Source of the DNA: Siphonodentalium dalli
Taxonomy: Eukaryota > Mollusca > Scaphopoda > Gadilida > Siphonodentaliidae
Direction of reading: 5' to 3'
NCBI GenBank assembly: GCA_032622095.1
Contig: CP136066.1
Location: forward strand, 62,214,609-62,278,608
Length of the DNA: 64,000 nt
Part shown: positions 22,612 through 32,636 of the stretch, piece after piece
Position numbering within the stretch: the stretch's first letter is position 1
How the letters are laid out: the number at the start of each line of letters is the position of its first letter
Notes under the pieces: model-generated
Told to the model about the DNA's origin: nothing
The model's input: the letters and a program-made list of their open reading frames with translations, nothing else
Database searches by the model: none
Translations under genes and position numbers: made by a program

Positions 22612-24735
22612 CATAGGTCCGAATCGGCATCCTTGGTATATACTAGGTTTTATTGTAGACCTGGTTTTACTCTAGTTTAAACTAGGTTTTAGTAGGAGTG
22701 ATAAACTCAGTTTTAGTTTTTGGAATTCGATCTCAATTAAAACTAGGTTTTATTGGCGTGATAAAAGTTATATTGTTTGTGGTGAATTTGCGATATAACG
22801 ACCAGGAAACGATTATTTATATCTGGTTTATCCGTACGTCTCGTCTCGAAAATATAACTTTAAATATACTTTCAAAGAACATCAAAGTAAAACCCTACGC
22901 CAGACTTTTATTATTTTGTCGATTTTTTTTCGCCCAGTATTGATGTTGTTTCTTCGCGTGTTTCTTTTGAATGGGGGAGGCGTTTATACTCGGGTGTTTG
23001 TCACTCAATTTCCATGTGAAGTTTATATCCCTATAGGAGAGTCTTAGTGGAATTTTGGGGAGGCGATGTCGATACTTATGAGATAACTTCTAACAAAATA
23101 TGTGATGGATGATTTCTTGCTATATAGGTCTTTTTTTGCGATTCACTCGTTCGGATGTCGCTTTGACGACAGAGCATAACGTGATAGGACTGAACATGAC
23201 TTTTGGAACTGATTCCTTATTCACAAAAATGTCTCTTTCGGTCAGTTTGTTTGACGGCACGGGTTGGTGGCCCGCCCAATACCCACAAGAAACACCCCAG
23301 CCCTGGGGGGGGGGGGGGGTAACACCCTGATGGGATGAACATTGAGTATGGACCATTTTCGAGAACGGTAAGGATTTCGGCCAATTTGATAGTATGGGTG
23401 GGTGGCCGCCCCAAATAGCCACTAGAAACACCACACCCCTAACATTCGGGGGGGGGGGGGTACAAACCCAGGGGTGAACATGGGATACTTTTCGAGATCG
23501 GTAAGAATTTCGGCCAATCTGATGTCTTAAATACCCCACCCCTCAACACGGGAGGAACAACCCCCAGGGGGGAAATGGGGTATGGACAATTTTTCGAGAA
23601 CTGTAGGGATTTCGGCCTATTTGACGGCAGGAGTGGATGGTCCGCTCCAATTACCCCACAGAAATACCCCACCCTCATCCATGGGGGGGGGGGGGGGGGT
23701 TACCTTATTTGCTAAAATGTTTCTTTCGGTCAATTTTACGGCATGGGTGGATGAGTGGCCCGCCCAAATACCCTCTAGAAATACCCTCGCCCGGGGGTAC
23801 CACTCCGATGGGGTGAAAATGGGTATGGACTATTTTCGAGAATGGTGGGTGGCCCATCCCAAATGACCCCATAGAAACACCCTAACCCATAACCCCGGGT
23901 CCATACCCCATTTTCACACGCTCGTGTCGTACCACCCGTGGTGAGGGGTGGGGTATTTCTATGGTGGTATTTGGGGTGGGCCACCCACCCATGCCATCAA
24001 ATTAGCCGGAATCCTTACCATTCTAGAAATTGGTCCATACCCCATTTCGACTCCCACGGGTGGGGCTGGGGTGTTTCTATGGGATATTTGGAGTGGGTCA
24101 CCCATTCTTCTCGTAAAATTGGTCGAAATCCTTGCCGCTCTCGAAAATGGCCCATACCCCTCGGGTTATACCCCTCCGGTGAGTTGGGGGGGGGGGGTCT
24201 TTTGTATTTTGGTCGGGCCACCTACTCCTGCTGTCAAATAAGCCTAAATCCTTAATGTTCTCGAAAATGCTTCATACCCCATTTCACTCCCTCCAGGTGG
24301 CACCGCCCGGGTGAGGAGTGGGGTGTTTCTTGTAGGTATTTTGGGCGAACCACCCACACATGCCATCAAATTGACCGAAAGAAATATCTTTGCGAATTCG
24401 GAATAGGGAATAAGTTCCAAAGTCATGTTTGTCCATGGTTATTAGATAACAACTAACCGCTAAACAACAGACCGTGAATACCTCGTGATTTCTCGAAGTG
24501 CTCGGGTTATTCGCCTGATAAGGAGATTATATAGCGACAACAGGTCGCGCGACCCGACAATGCATTGACAAGTAGCCACAATAAAGACAGACCACTCCTC
24601 CTATCTTTGCAATTGAGCAATTATGACCCACAGGTAACGCAATCGACAAAATCCATGTCGTCCCCGCGGTCGAGTAAGACTTGGTTTTACTACTAAAACC
24701 CAGTTTAAACTGGAGATGCCGATTCGGACCACCTA
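22612..24735. mobile_element. Foldback-like element with minisatellite arms
   Basis: Outer inverted repeats share GGTCCGAATCGGCATC and a TAGTTTAAACTAGGTTTTAG-like segment (22614-22700 against 24675-24733). Inside them a stronger pair of inverted repeats lies at 23195-23310 and 24310-24428, sharing CTCTTTCGGTCA and AAGAAACACCCC. Between them, minisatellite units of about 100-120 bp run in one orientation to about 23870 and in the opposite orientation from about 23930. Each unit has a motif like GATTTCGGCCAATTTGA, a TGGGTGGCCCGCCC-like stretch and a G-tract. Long inverted arms made of tandem repeats define foldback elements. No transposase is present. Confidence 0.65.
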
Positions 24736-24739
24736 GTCT

Positions 24740-25004
24740 AGGTGAGCTATCGAAAGTAAACTCTAATGTGGGCCCTTTTTGCCCACACTGGAAGGCATTA
24801 GTTCTTCATGATGTGATAATCTATATAAAGTCTGAGTCAGTGGGTATATAGAGCGTTTTTGCACCTAGTTATGTGTTCGTATTCAAGAAATTGCTTGTGG
24901 ATAACAAAGCAGGCCATTTTGGGGTGAAAACATATACGAGCAATGGTATAGAGATACAATTGACCAGGCATGTATGTATGTATGTATGTAGTATTCGCTG
25001 CTAG
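24740..25004. other. Short flank with TATG microsatellite
   Basis: A (TATG)5 run at about 24970-24990; otherwise nothing recognised. Confidence 0.6.
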
Positions 25005-25850
25005 TGTAAATCATGTGACGAAGGTTCAAAGAAAAGCCAGGGCCAGGTTTTGGTAAACATACACTTCAACATATTATAAACAATCGCCCCATGCAATGTA
25101 TTACAACTGATATTATTGGGTCATTGTCATAATACTGAATATATAGTAGCAAATGTCGATTAGTTACAATGGAAAAAAGGCTTTCCCTCTTCAAAGTCAA
25201 ATAGCACAGACAGTAGCCATTGTCTTAGTAACACAGTTTATCGCTCGATTTGGGAGCCAGTGTCGTATTCATACAGACCAAGGAGGGATTTTCATTTTGG
25301 CGAGTTGTGTCAGCAATAACCTAATAAACAATCACACACAACGCCTTATCTACCTCAATCCAATGGCATGGTTGAACGATTCAACCGTACCCTCCCAGTG
25401 TTGTCATTATTTGTTATTGATAATCATACTGTTTGGGACACTGTTAGTACGGAAAGTCACATTCCCTGTTGATTCGATGGTTGGTTATCCGCCAGGCTTT
25501 TCTCACAATTCCAAATTGAATATGTAGAGTGGATCCAGAAAGCAGTACAAACTTCGTTTAAGTTTAACAATGGGAATTCGGGTGCGTCCGCTAATAGACA
25601 AACAAAGTATTATGATAGAAATTCTAGACCTCAATCTTTTTTATATGAGAATGGGTGTGGCGTTGGTACCCACATCGAGCGAATAAAACACTTGGTGTAC
25701 CATGAATTGGCTCATCTATTATTCTGTAAATATTGAGTAATACCACAGCGGGTATTCAGCTCGGTACTGACACTAGTATTATACATATTCATATCAAACC
25801 ATTTGAAGGTGACAATAGACCGACTCACTGGCTTTCTCCACAGAACGTTC
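25005..25850 (+). pseudogene. Ty3/gypsy integrase region, decayed
   Basis: Pieces in several frames follow the order of a Ty3/gypsy integrase. CKSCDEGSK (25005) is the CxxC half of the zinc-binding module. ITTDIIG carries the first catalytic Asp and CRIHTDQGG (about 25255) the second. In another frame GMVERFNRT (about 25365) carries the catalytic Glu. Downstream, YYDRNSRPQSF and IQLGTDTSIIHIHIKPFEGD are the linker and chromatin-side tail of the protein. Frameshifts and stops separate the parts. Reverse transcriptase and clear LTRs are absent from the neighbourhood, so this is a fragment. Confidence 0.85.
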
Positions 25851-25858
25851 ACAATTTT

Positions 25859-25996
25859 GAGAATGAAGTTGATAATAAAATGATCTCTGAGAATGGAGTT
25901 GATAATAAAATGAACCCTGAGAATGAAGTTGATAATAAAATGGACTCTGATAATGGAGTTGATAATAAAATGGACTCTGGTAATGAAGTTTATTTT
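25859..25996 (+). repeat. 30-bp in-frame tandem repeat at the gypsy 3' end
   Basis: Four full units and a partial one encode the decapeptide pattern ENEVDNKM plus two residues. The 30-bp period preserves the frame of the presumed pol tail. Confidence 0.88.
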
Positions 25997-26089
25997 GCCA
26001 TGGTTTTGATATCAGATATATTCTGCTTCTAGCGTTTGTACAGAGTTTAGTGATTGTGAGTGGGTATCCATGGTAACTGCGTACTAGGC

Positions 26090-26121
26090 ATATATTCGTG
26101 TGTATCACACACACGAATATA
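26090..26121. other. Short perfect hairpin
   Basis: Arms ATATATTCGTGTGT and ACACACGAATATAT with a tiny loop, in otherwise unassigned DNA between the gypsy relic and the LINE at 26350. Confidence 0.7.
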
Positions 26122-26349
26122 TCGAAGCTATATGCAGATAACGTTACTTGTAAATGTGCAGTACATGTAGGCGATGAGACATATATAATTGTTAGATTGT
26201 TGACTTAAAACAGCTCTGTGCGCACCGATACAAATGTTGATTGTCGTTACATGTGACTTTTAATACGGCACGTGGTTTTCCATGCTATATGATTCGATAT
26301 GAGTATTCTTTTATTTTAGTGATGTTACCTAGCAATTAACTTACAAGCA

Positions 26350-26793
26350 CGAATATTATCAACTAACAAGTTTCTTAAAATGTCCAATCTACGAGAAGAT
26401 GATAAATGCGATAGATGTAAAAGCGAGACAGAAGACATCTCCCACATATTTTGGAACTGTGTTCACGTTCAGAAATTCATTAAGGAACTCAGCGATTGGG
26501 GTAAAATTAACAGCATTGATCTCTGTCCCCAGCAGATGACAATGATTCTCGGTTCATCACCAACGAATCCGAACTTTATAACGAACATGCTGTGGCTTCT
26601 AATTAAACAATCCATTTATAGGACCAAATTCAAGCCAATTAACTTATCGCTAAATGTTTTCCTCAAAGAATTGAATTACAGATACCAATGTGAGAAGTAT
26701 ACCGCACGATGCCAATCGAAACAACAAGAATTTTCGAAAAACTGGTTCCTTTTAGAAAAAGCTATACATATACGCACGAGTCAACAAAAATAA
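26350..26793 (+). pseudogene. C-terminus of an L1/Tx1-like ORF2 protein
   Basis: The frame is open from the first base after the target duplication, reading RILSTNKFLKM, then CDRCKSETEDISHIFWNC (a CxxC...H...C module), and later NMLWLLIKQSIYRTKFK and LNYRYQCEKYTARC. This order is the normal end of L1/Tx1-type ORF2 proteins in animals. The frame is intact to its stop, so the copy may be fairly young, but endonuclease and reverse transcriptase are missing and it cannot be functional. The apparent start at 26380 is just an internal Met. Confidence 0.85.
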
Positions 26794-27173
26794 ACTTGTC
26801 CTGAAAAATTTCTCTTCACCAGTTCAAAAACTCACTTAATTACTATACCCAAGAAATACTATTATCGCCCCAATACCACAACGCCGTCTATACTTAGATG
26901 TCGTACCGATGCGCCGTACACAGGAACAAAGTTCAAAAAATTTAAAATCTGGATTACTATATAAAATGAACACATTATTCGATTTATCCCTATTTACATG
27001 TAAGTCACTGGGAGTGCATATGACGTACGAAAGACGTGTAAATGAAGTGAGCAAGATGTGCGAGAATTGGAAGAATGTAACTTTATTTATAATAACATGT
27101 ACCCTGTCTGTATTTACATTCTTCGTTGATGTCTGTTTATTCCAATAAAAACAATTTAAAAAAAAAAAAAAAA
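26350..27173 (+). mobile_element. 5'-truncated L1/Tx1-like LINE with TSD and poly-A
   Basis: The insertion is flanked by a 12-bp direct repeat AACTTACAAGCA (26338-26349 and 27174-27185; the first As are ambiguous with the tail). It starts inside the open reading frame, has a 3' untranslated region of about 360 bases, AATAAA at 27144 and an A-run from about 27158. These are the marks of target-primed reverse transcription with 5' truncation. Confidence 0.92.
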
Positions 27174-27185
27174 AACTTACAAGCA

Positions 27186-27772
27186 TTTTGTCAATAATGT
27201 CTGGAGACAACAACACTGTTGAAAAATTCAGGTTACAAAATATAAGTTAAGTTGTTTAGAATAATTTGTTGTAACCAATGTAACATAAATTCCATTGAAC
27301 AATTATGCATTGTACATGTATGTGGTTTATTCAGTAAAATGGACGTGTTACTGGGCGGGCGGTGCTTTGTGGTAAATCCCCTCACACAGCCCATGTCCCA
27401 GTAAACTAATCACATTATCGGTCAATGTAATGCCTGAAACATGATTATTTATAATTTTAAGATTGTAACAGAGGCTGACATAGTTCCGATAGTTCAATTT
27501 TAAAGTCACAATTTGGCGTAAACTATCTGGATTCCATGAGTAAAATACTTACCTACATATTCAACCAATTTTCTGATGAAATGGCCATGTCGAACTGTTA
27601 AATGAGGTTTTAACAAATAATCCATTAATGCTGAATCATAGAGTTAGAACAAAATGTTTCAAAAATATAATTATACCCATGTTTACAAGTAGAGAAAGTC
27701 GTACTCGCACAAGTCGGTCGCTTATAGACAAAAAGCGTGTCACGTGACCTGTGACGTTAGAGTTACCCGCGC
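27186..27772. other. No recognised feature; possible upstream region of a host gene
   Basis: AT-rich DNA without repeats I can match. The last 60 bases, just before 27773, are richer in G+C and contain GTCACGTGACC, an E-box-like palindrome, so promoter function is conceivable but unproven. Confidence 0.35.
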
Positions 27773-27850
27773 ATGCACAATCGCCAGAAGAGGAATCTCT
27801 CCAATGAAAATGAATCTGATATAGATGAGGATCAAATTACAACACGTCTT
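27773..27850 (+). CDS. Candidate first coding exon of an unknown gene
   Basis: An ATG at 27773 opens a hydrophilic, acidic stretch (MHNRQKRNLSNENESDIDED, then QITTRL) that looks more protein-like than the surrounding frames. At 27851 it runs directly into dispersed repeat E, where the frame becomes repeat-encoded and hydrophobic. I infer that real coding ends at or near 27850. No convincing splice donor is visible, and the E insertion may have removed it. It would pair with the exon at 28619. Function unknown. Confidence 0.35.
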
Positions 27851-28568
27851 CAGTCTGTTCTCGTGAAAATGATCACATTATGGACTTATACAATGACTTA
27901 TTTTAGGTTCATAATCGGCTTAGAATTACCTATTTTGAGTCCACAACGAACTGAAATGAGCGTCATTTTAGTGCTAATATTGACTCATATCGTCTTGTTA
28001 CCAGTATAAGTCTAATATGAATCGTACGTGACACGTAGTGGAGCAACCACACATGATGTGCCTCAAATTTGCCTTTTTTTCGGCGACATAACGCTAAGAA
28101 TAATATATGTAACATCATGCAGTGGTCACGACGGAGACGACATGCCAAAAATCACATGTGAATTCTTCGTAAGTTGTTAAGTAGTTACTTTCATTTTTAT
28201 CGCGATGCTTCATTTCCAATTCCGCGCTTTTTGCAATCTTTACACTGTTGCTAACCGGAAGTCACGTGATAATTTCTCCAAAATATATACCCGCGATCTT
28301 GAAAAATCACTGATGGGTATAGAAACAATTATATGACGGCATTCATCTGCCTTAGGTATAAGCACCCTTGGTGGTTGCTATAATGGCCGGAATAGCACGC
28401 ATAAACCAAGTCATGACTTACCAGATGTACTCCCTTTAAAATATGTTTTCACTGTGGCCGGCGCCATTAAACAGAATAATCGGCTTTATTTCAAAATCAA
28501 GCAATCCAATATGAACCTATGTGAATATTATAGGTCGATTATGAACCTATTTGAGCGAGGATATGTTG
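27851..28568 (+). mobile_element. Family E, copy 3
   Basis: It starts CAGTCTGTTCTCGTGAAAAT, contains TTTTCACTGTGGCCGGCGCC and CCAATATGAACCTATGTG, and ends GCGAGGATATGTTG, collinear with 8328-9003 and 21956-22515. It sits between two candidate exons. Internal sequence between about 28000 and 28400 is not shared with the other copies. Confidence 0.75.
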
Positions 28569-28618
28569 AAGTGTTAGCCGAGTTGACAAACCAAGGAAAC
28601 ATTTCTGTTTATTTGCAG

Positions 28619-29129
28619 GATATCTGAATTATTAGACAGGGTAAATGATGAGATTAACCAATTCATGCAGAAAAATCGAGCGATTTTCAATCTCATGGGA
28701 CAGAAATGTCCAGTGACGGGGTGTGGCGAGGAACTGTTTTTGGAGCCAAGTAAGATGTACACAATGGAATCGGCGACATCGACCGAATACAACTCTATTC
28801 AGATGAATGTCTTGCCATCCCATGCAGATTCAAGGGAATGTGGGACGCTCACAAACGTTCACGAAGGACTCGAGGACTACGAGATTGTTAACGAGCAGTA
28901 TATGTCGCCGGATGATTCCCTACCACATAGGAGCGAGCAGTATATGTCGCCGGGTGATGCCCTACCACATAGGAACCCCAAATTTGATGATAAGTGCGAG
29001 TTCCGCAGGAAAATCAATAAGAGGAGGCGCTTAAGGACTATGGAATCACAAATAAATATATATAATAAACAACTTTTAGCTGTATCCAAGTGTGCATACC
29101 TGCTAAACAAGCTAGCTAAAACGCCATAA
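28619..29129 (+). CDS. Candidate 3'-terminal exon, unknown product
   Basis: A convincing splice acceptor (TTTCTGTTTATTTGCAG, ending 28618) precedes a frame open from the acceptor to TAA at 29127, about 169 residues. It begins ISELLDRVNDEINQFMQKNR, which is amphipathic and helical in character. A CPVTGC pair of cysteines follows. Then a 14-residue direct repeat (EQYMSPDDSLPHRS / EQYMSPGDALPHRN), a basic cluster RRKINKRRRLR, and a C-terminal helix rich in Lys and Leu. AATAAA lies 89 bp after the stop. I recognise no family. The basic cluster could be a nuclear signal. An ATG at 28665 could serve as start if the exon is not spliced. Confidence 0.55.
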
Positions 29130-29217
29130 TTGATACTGTTGACAACCGAAACTACCAACGTACCCGAATTTTAAGACTTTGAAATTACATGTTTCCTCAG
29201 TTGTCATAAATTGGCGC

Positions 29218-29223
29218 AATAAA
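29218..29223 (+). promoter_or_regulatory. Polyadenylation signal AATAAA
   Basis: Canonical hexamer 89 bases downstream of the stop of the candidate terminal exon, on the same strand. Confidence 0.5.
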
Positions 29224-29414
29224 ACATCTCATGGATATCTTACAACCAGAGCAGATGGCATGCAGATCACAACATATGGATTATGTTGATTATATTAGTC
29301 TGTCTAACACAGGTAACTGATCGCCCCTCTGATAGGATTAGGTGACTAGGAAATCATGAATGTCCACTAGAAGTGATCTCTTTACAACAATATGATACGC
29401 GCTTGTGACCATGA

Positions 29415-29609
29415 CCCACTGACTATGTTGACTCTGTTCAATCATTGTTGACACATTTGAAAAAACTAGATTCAATTTCCATTACGAGGAAGTGCATAAA
29501 GGAAGATATTCAGGCGACAGCATCTGTTCATAGAGTCTCGCCAGTCAATCGCGACGAGGAAGTTATTGAACAGGGATGGGTCGTATTCAAACGAACAAAG
29601 AGGAACTGA
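29415..29609 (+). other. 64-codon frame of protein-like composition
   Basis: Open from 29415 to TGA at 29607. It lacks an initiating ATG and reads YVDSVQSLLTHLKKLDSIS, then RDEEVIEQGWVVFKRTKRN. The composition is balanced and charged, unlike chance frames nearby. It could be an exon remnant of the same locus as 28619-29129, but no good splice acceptor or family match was found. Confidence 0.25.
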
Positions 29610-30037
29610 ATGAGGAAAGGCGAGAAGTTTCTTTTATGCGGAAAAACAACCAACGGATGTTTGATCCACTCTCATTTATGGACAAACTCATTCATAGCTA
29701 AACTGTAGGGTTCAGTCAGTGTTCAGTTCGGAGCAAACAATAACCATATACTGTCAGGTTCATCGTTTGAGATTTCCTAGCCCGACATCCATCAATATAT
29801 TATAACTGAGTATCATGCACATTGGAATGGTCTAATAAGTATTTTAATGAATCATTAATTTCAAATTTACGAATTGGTAACTGCATGAAGTTTAGTTAAT
29901 AACGAATTGGCAATTTCCAGTTAACTTATTCACTCACCAGTAACATGCATGTAAATGCATGTCTTAGAGATTAAAACGTAGCATAGCATATAATCTCCCC
30001 TCCCAGAAAATCATCTTCTTCTCCTGAATTCCTTATT
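29610..30037. other. No recognised feature
   Basis: AT-rich flank up to the outer boundary of the Ngaro-like element. Confidence 0.5.
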
Positions 30038-30250
30038 AATTACCATAATGCCTTACTATTGCATTGTTAACTATTCCAATAAATAAGAGGCTATTTTGGC
30101 ACCAGTATTTATTGAAAGTTTTCTCCGTTGATAGGGAGAAAACACTAAATACATATACATGTATCAAAACAAATACAACACATAACACATTAACATACAA
30201 TTCATGTACATATTTAATATGTTACCATGAGCAAAATTGATTTTAACCGC
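30038..30250 (-). repeat. Ngaro terminal repeat B2
   Basis: 213 bp, nearly identical to B1 at 30628-30840, with few substitutions. It forms the outer 3' end of the element. Confidence 0.9.
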
Positions 30251-30394
30251 AATTAATACATACAAGACAAACTAATTTAACCATATGTTCTAAAAGAGAA
30301 CAAATTAATTTGATTACAAACTTATTTCTCATGATAACTTTAAGACTATTAAAATTTTAATTAAACCCTATATAAAAGGGGCTGGGTGGGTGGG

Positions 30395-30627
30395 AAATTG
30401 ATCTGTCAAAATATTCGAATGGTGAGGAAAATTTGGGCGCGAATGCTTATATACCAGATAGGAATTATGGGTACCTGAACTGTGAAGTTCAAAGGTCATG
30501 TATACTGACGTGTATTCTAAATATATCAACCAATAAAATGAGAAGTTCCAGTATGATGTGGAGTGACGTAAAAGTCTAAATTTATATCCAGGCTCGGTAA
30601 TTACATATTTTGGTACCAAAATAGCCC
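30395..30627 (-). repeat. Ngaro repeat A2
   Basis: 233 bp, nearly identical to A1 at 37037-37269, both containing GGCGCGAATGCTTATATACC and ending at the AAAATAGCCC boundary. Confidence 0.9.
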
Positions 30628-30840
30628 AATTACCATAATGCCTTACTATTGCATTGGTAACTATTCCAATAAATAAAAGGCTATTTTGGCACCAGTATTT
30701 ATTGAAAGTTTTCTCCGTTGATAGGATGAAAACACTAAATACATATACATGTATCAAAACAAATACAACACATAACACATTAACATACAATACATGTACA
30801 TATTTAATATGTTACCATGAACAAAATTGATTTTAACCGC
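30628..30840 (-). repeat. Ngaro repeat B1
   Basis: 213 bp, matching B2. It abuts A2 directly. Confidence 0.9.
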
Positions 30841-31079
30841 CAAGCCGTAGGCCTCCAGAAATGAATGCCGATGTCTTCAAGGGAGGGGAACACAGAAGTC
30901 AGAGGTGTCATCAGAGCCCCTGATCGTCTGGGAAGAGATGCGGTTCACACTATCTCCTGAAAGGAATAAAAGGAAAAGACATCAGTATCAAGTTCCATTA
31001 AAATCAATATACTTCCAAAATCAGAGTTTATAACACATAAACCAAACATGTAATGTATAATTCAAGACAAATGTTTGAT

Positions 31080-31588
31080 AACCTGAATAAAGAAATTAGT
31101 TAACACTCATGTACCTTCAAAATTTAAATGAAGGCCTCCATCTCGATCTTATGGCTACCTTTATGAATAAAAGATTTGAATGTCCTGACAAACCTAATGC
31201 TTTTCTTCTTACATAATTTTGCCAAGGTAAGATTGATATCAATAACTTTTTGTTCTGTTAAAGAAAAATCAACTGGTCTAGGCAATATAGCGGAAATGAT
31301 CAGTTTACAATGAGTGTAATTCGTAACTGCTTTTAATAATCTTTTAAATAAAGATTTTATCTCTTCCAGAGAATGTGAATTAACATTATTAGTTCCGACA
31401 TGAATCAATAGGTACTTGGAACTAATACTCCCCTTGTTTTTCTTTATAATCGAGGTTATTTTTTCGATGGACGCTCCTCGATGTGCCTCCACCTTAGTAC
31501 AATTGACTCCTTTAACATACTTGCATATGGAGTCAGAAAGGAGAATAACAGATTTCTCTGTAAATATAAATATAGAAACATTAATCAA
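31080..31588 (-). pseudogene. Ngaro SGNH (GDSL-type) hydrolase
   Basis: The frame 31588-31124 shows VILLSDSICKYV (block I, nucleophile Ser in a DS pair), LLIHVGTNNV (block III, Gly and Asn) and LIISAILPRP, the usual order of SGNH hydrolases carried by Ngaro elements. The frame ends after HKIEMEAFI, but the next frame downstream reads HLNFEGT. That matches the segment with the catalytic His, so a frameshift has cut the enzyme before its terminal catalytic residues. Its role in the element is unknown; an esterase or deacylase activity is usually proposed. Confidence 0.85.
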
Positions 31589-31617
31589 TGAATCTGTATA
31601 ATGTAACTAATGAATTT

Positions 31618-32595
31618 CTATAAGTTCAAAATATATTGTTTCAAGACTTCTGACATTTGAGACCTATCTTCAACATTCAGTTCCAAATATTTTGTATATG
31701 CATCACTCTTCCAGTCACCATGAATTTGAATCAGATCAAAAGGCACTCCACATCTAAAGGCTACTGTGCAACCACCCCTTCTGAATGAATGGGATGAAAA
31801 CTTTTTTGGATTTCTACCAGTCATGTGTATAAGTGACTTCAATTTATTTTGAAAATCAGAATAAGTGACTACCTTTAAATTATGTGGTTTTCTTGTCTTT
31901 CTGATTAAAAAGGCTGGTGCCTCTATTGAGGCTGGTGTCAACTTACACATATTATTAAAGGCAAAAATGGGACACAATGGTGAGCCTGGAATTGATACTA
32001 ATGGTATCTGTAAAATTCACTCTCCCAACTGGTTAGTTTTTGACCATTTGAAGGAAATAGTCATCAAATTATCTGTTATGGCAATACCACCTCTGGTTAA
32101 TTGTTTGGATGAATCATAAGACTTAACAGAATCAGGAACTAAGTTAGACTTTCTTGAAAATGTGAAGAATGCTATGACAAATAGACACCAAAAGGTAGCA
32201 TCTAATGCCTTGTTGATATCCATTATGTTGTAAAATTCCAATAAAATTTCAGGAGTTATCGGATACGCTGTTTTAATTGAATGTGGATTCAATCTAGCTA
32301 TACCTTTAAACATTAGCTTCAATTGATATGTATCAGACGGAAATTCATGATCTGTTAATAAATGTAATGTTTTCACTCCTGCAACATAATTCTTTATGAC
32401 ATCAATAGATTCAAATGATCTACTAAGAAATTGAGCATACAACTGAATTGCTACACAGTCTGCTGGTAAACATACCAGATTAAAATGACTACAAAACAAT
32501 AAATATGACTCAAATTGAATCTTTATATTCTTCATTGTGCCTTTAGCAAAGGCTGCTCTTGTGGATAGTCTAGCATCTGCTTTCAATATTCTCAT
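31618..32595 (-). pseudogene. Ngaro tyrosine recombinase with one nonsense codon
   Basis: N-terminal part 32595-32017: a core-binding domain, then FFTFSRKSNLVP with the first catalytic Arg. A TGA at 32017-32019 interrupts the frame just after WSKTNQLGE, and it continues in frame to 31618. The C-terminal part has KFSSHSFRRGGCTVAFRCG (the HxxR box) and IHGDWKSDAYTKYLEL (the His/Trp position and the nucleophilic Tyr). All catalytic positions R-H-R-H-Y are present, so one nonsense change is the only obvious lesion. The enzyme would integrate a circular DNA copy. Confidence 0.88.
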
Positions 32596-32636
32596 ATCAC
32601 TATCTGTAATTTAATAAAAGATTTCTCTGAAATTTA

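Noticed and set aside
23120-24426. Several proline/glycine-rich frames on both strands
   Set aside because: All arise from the G-rich minisatellite units and overlap in every frame.
30368-30790. 140-codon minus-strand frame
   Set aside because: Lies entirely across Ngaro repeats B1 and A2; a by-product of terminal repeats.
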